Assembly (NCBI GenBank): GCA_900546875.1
Contig: URET01000058.1
Span: 1-6,009, forward strand
Direction: 5' to 3'
DNA length: 6,009 nt
Origin: an uncultured Eubacteriales bacterium
GTDB taxonomy: Bacteria; Bacillota; Clostridia; Christensenellales; CAG-314
Positions 5,809-6,009 of the stretch are shown here, one piece after another (position 1 is the stretch's first letter; every line of letters starts with the position of its first letter). The notes under the pieces were generated by a model. It did not search any database and was not told the origin of the DNA. It saw nothing but the letters and a program-made list of their open reading frames with translations. A program made the translations under genes and the position numbers.

Positions 5809-5846
5809 GTCCCGGATCATTTTTCTCCGGACTGCCATGACGGCAG
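5808..5846. other. Two adjoining hairpins downstream of hemW
   Basis: The first hairpin pairs AGTCC and GGA (5808-5816, one bulged C) with TCCGGACT (5826-5833) around a nine-base loop. The second pairs CTGCC (5832-5836) with GGCAG (5842-5846) around a five-base loop; they share two bases, so both cannot be complete at once. No T-tract follows on the plus strand. On the minus strand the first hairpin is followed by GTTTT, so it could be a weak terminator for a leftward gene beyond the window. Confidence 0.4.
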
Positions 5847-6009
5847 CCGGGTCTGAGCTGCCCGAAAGGCTAAGGAGGCCTGATGCCGGCACGAACAGGA
5901 ACGCGGGAAAGTTTTACGGAAAACGAAGCTTAAAGCGGCGTGACATGCCGTTTGCGCCCGGGAAAGGCGAGGTGTTTTTCAAGAGAGCGGGCTCACAGGT
6001 CTCCGTGCG

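Larger units (their letters stand above)
5747..6009. other. Right-end region without a recognised gene
   Basis: This 263-bp stretch holds the 24-bp repeat and the hairpin pair, and becomes GC-richer to the right. TAAGGAGG at 5871-5878 resembles a strong ribosome binding site, but the ATG four bases on (5883) opens only 16 codons before TAA at 5931. Another frame from ATG 5735 stays open to the window edge (about 91 codons), with no ribosome binding site and no family I recognise. hrcA, the frequent next gene after hemW in Bacillota, is not seen. Confidence 0.5.

Overview
This window most likely comes from a low- to mid-GC bacterium of the phylum Bacillota, probably a Clostridia-like gut lineage. 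That is an inference from three things. The genes have strong AAGGAG-type ribosome binding sites and frequent AGA/AGG arginine codons. The lepA-hemW gene pair is a familiar Bacillota neighbourhood, where hrcA-grpE-dnaK often follow. The gaps between genes are filled with short tandem repeats of a kind I associate with uncultured Clostridia. I cannot name a species.

Layout from left to right. Positions 1-390 hold a non-coding repeat block: a 130-bp sequence present twice (1-130 and 168-297), whose second copy ends in a 21-bp tandem array (266-390). Positions 391-713 hold no convincing conserved gene. They contain a candidate 34-codon ORF, several hairpins with T-runs and the gpmI ribosome binding site. 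Then come three complete plus-strand genes: gpmI (714-2246, cofactor-independent phosphoglycerate mutase), lepA (2379-4175, elongation factor 4) and hemW (4516-5667, radical-SAM heme chaperone). The gpmI-lepA gap contains a duplicate of the gpmI 3' end and two hairpins. The lepA-hemW gap (340 bp) contains an imperfect tandem repeat of about 80 bp. Positions 5668-6009, after hemW, hold two further short repeat families and paired hairpins but no recognisable gene.

The three proteins are housekeeping factors with unrelated tasks: lower glycolysis, ribosome-associated GTPase activity and heme handling. They look intact, with all key motifs present. lepA and hemW are neighbours in many Bacillota; gpmI beside lepA is less usual, since gpmI more often sits with pgk, tpiA and eno. 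Co-transcription is possible because all three point the same way, but the gaps of 132 and 340 bp and their hairpins leave this open.

No tRNA, rRNA, CRISPR array, transposase or complete known riboswitch was recognised. The unusual part is the intergenic DNA: each of the four gaps carries its own repeat family. I see no clear case for a new multi-gene system. The best leads are the expanded 21-bp array, the duplicated gpmI tail and the small candidate ORF upstream of gpmI.
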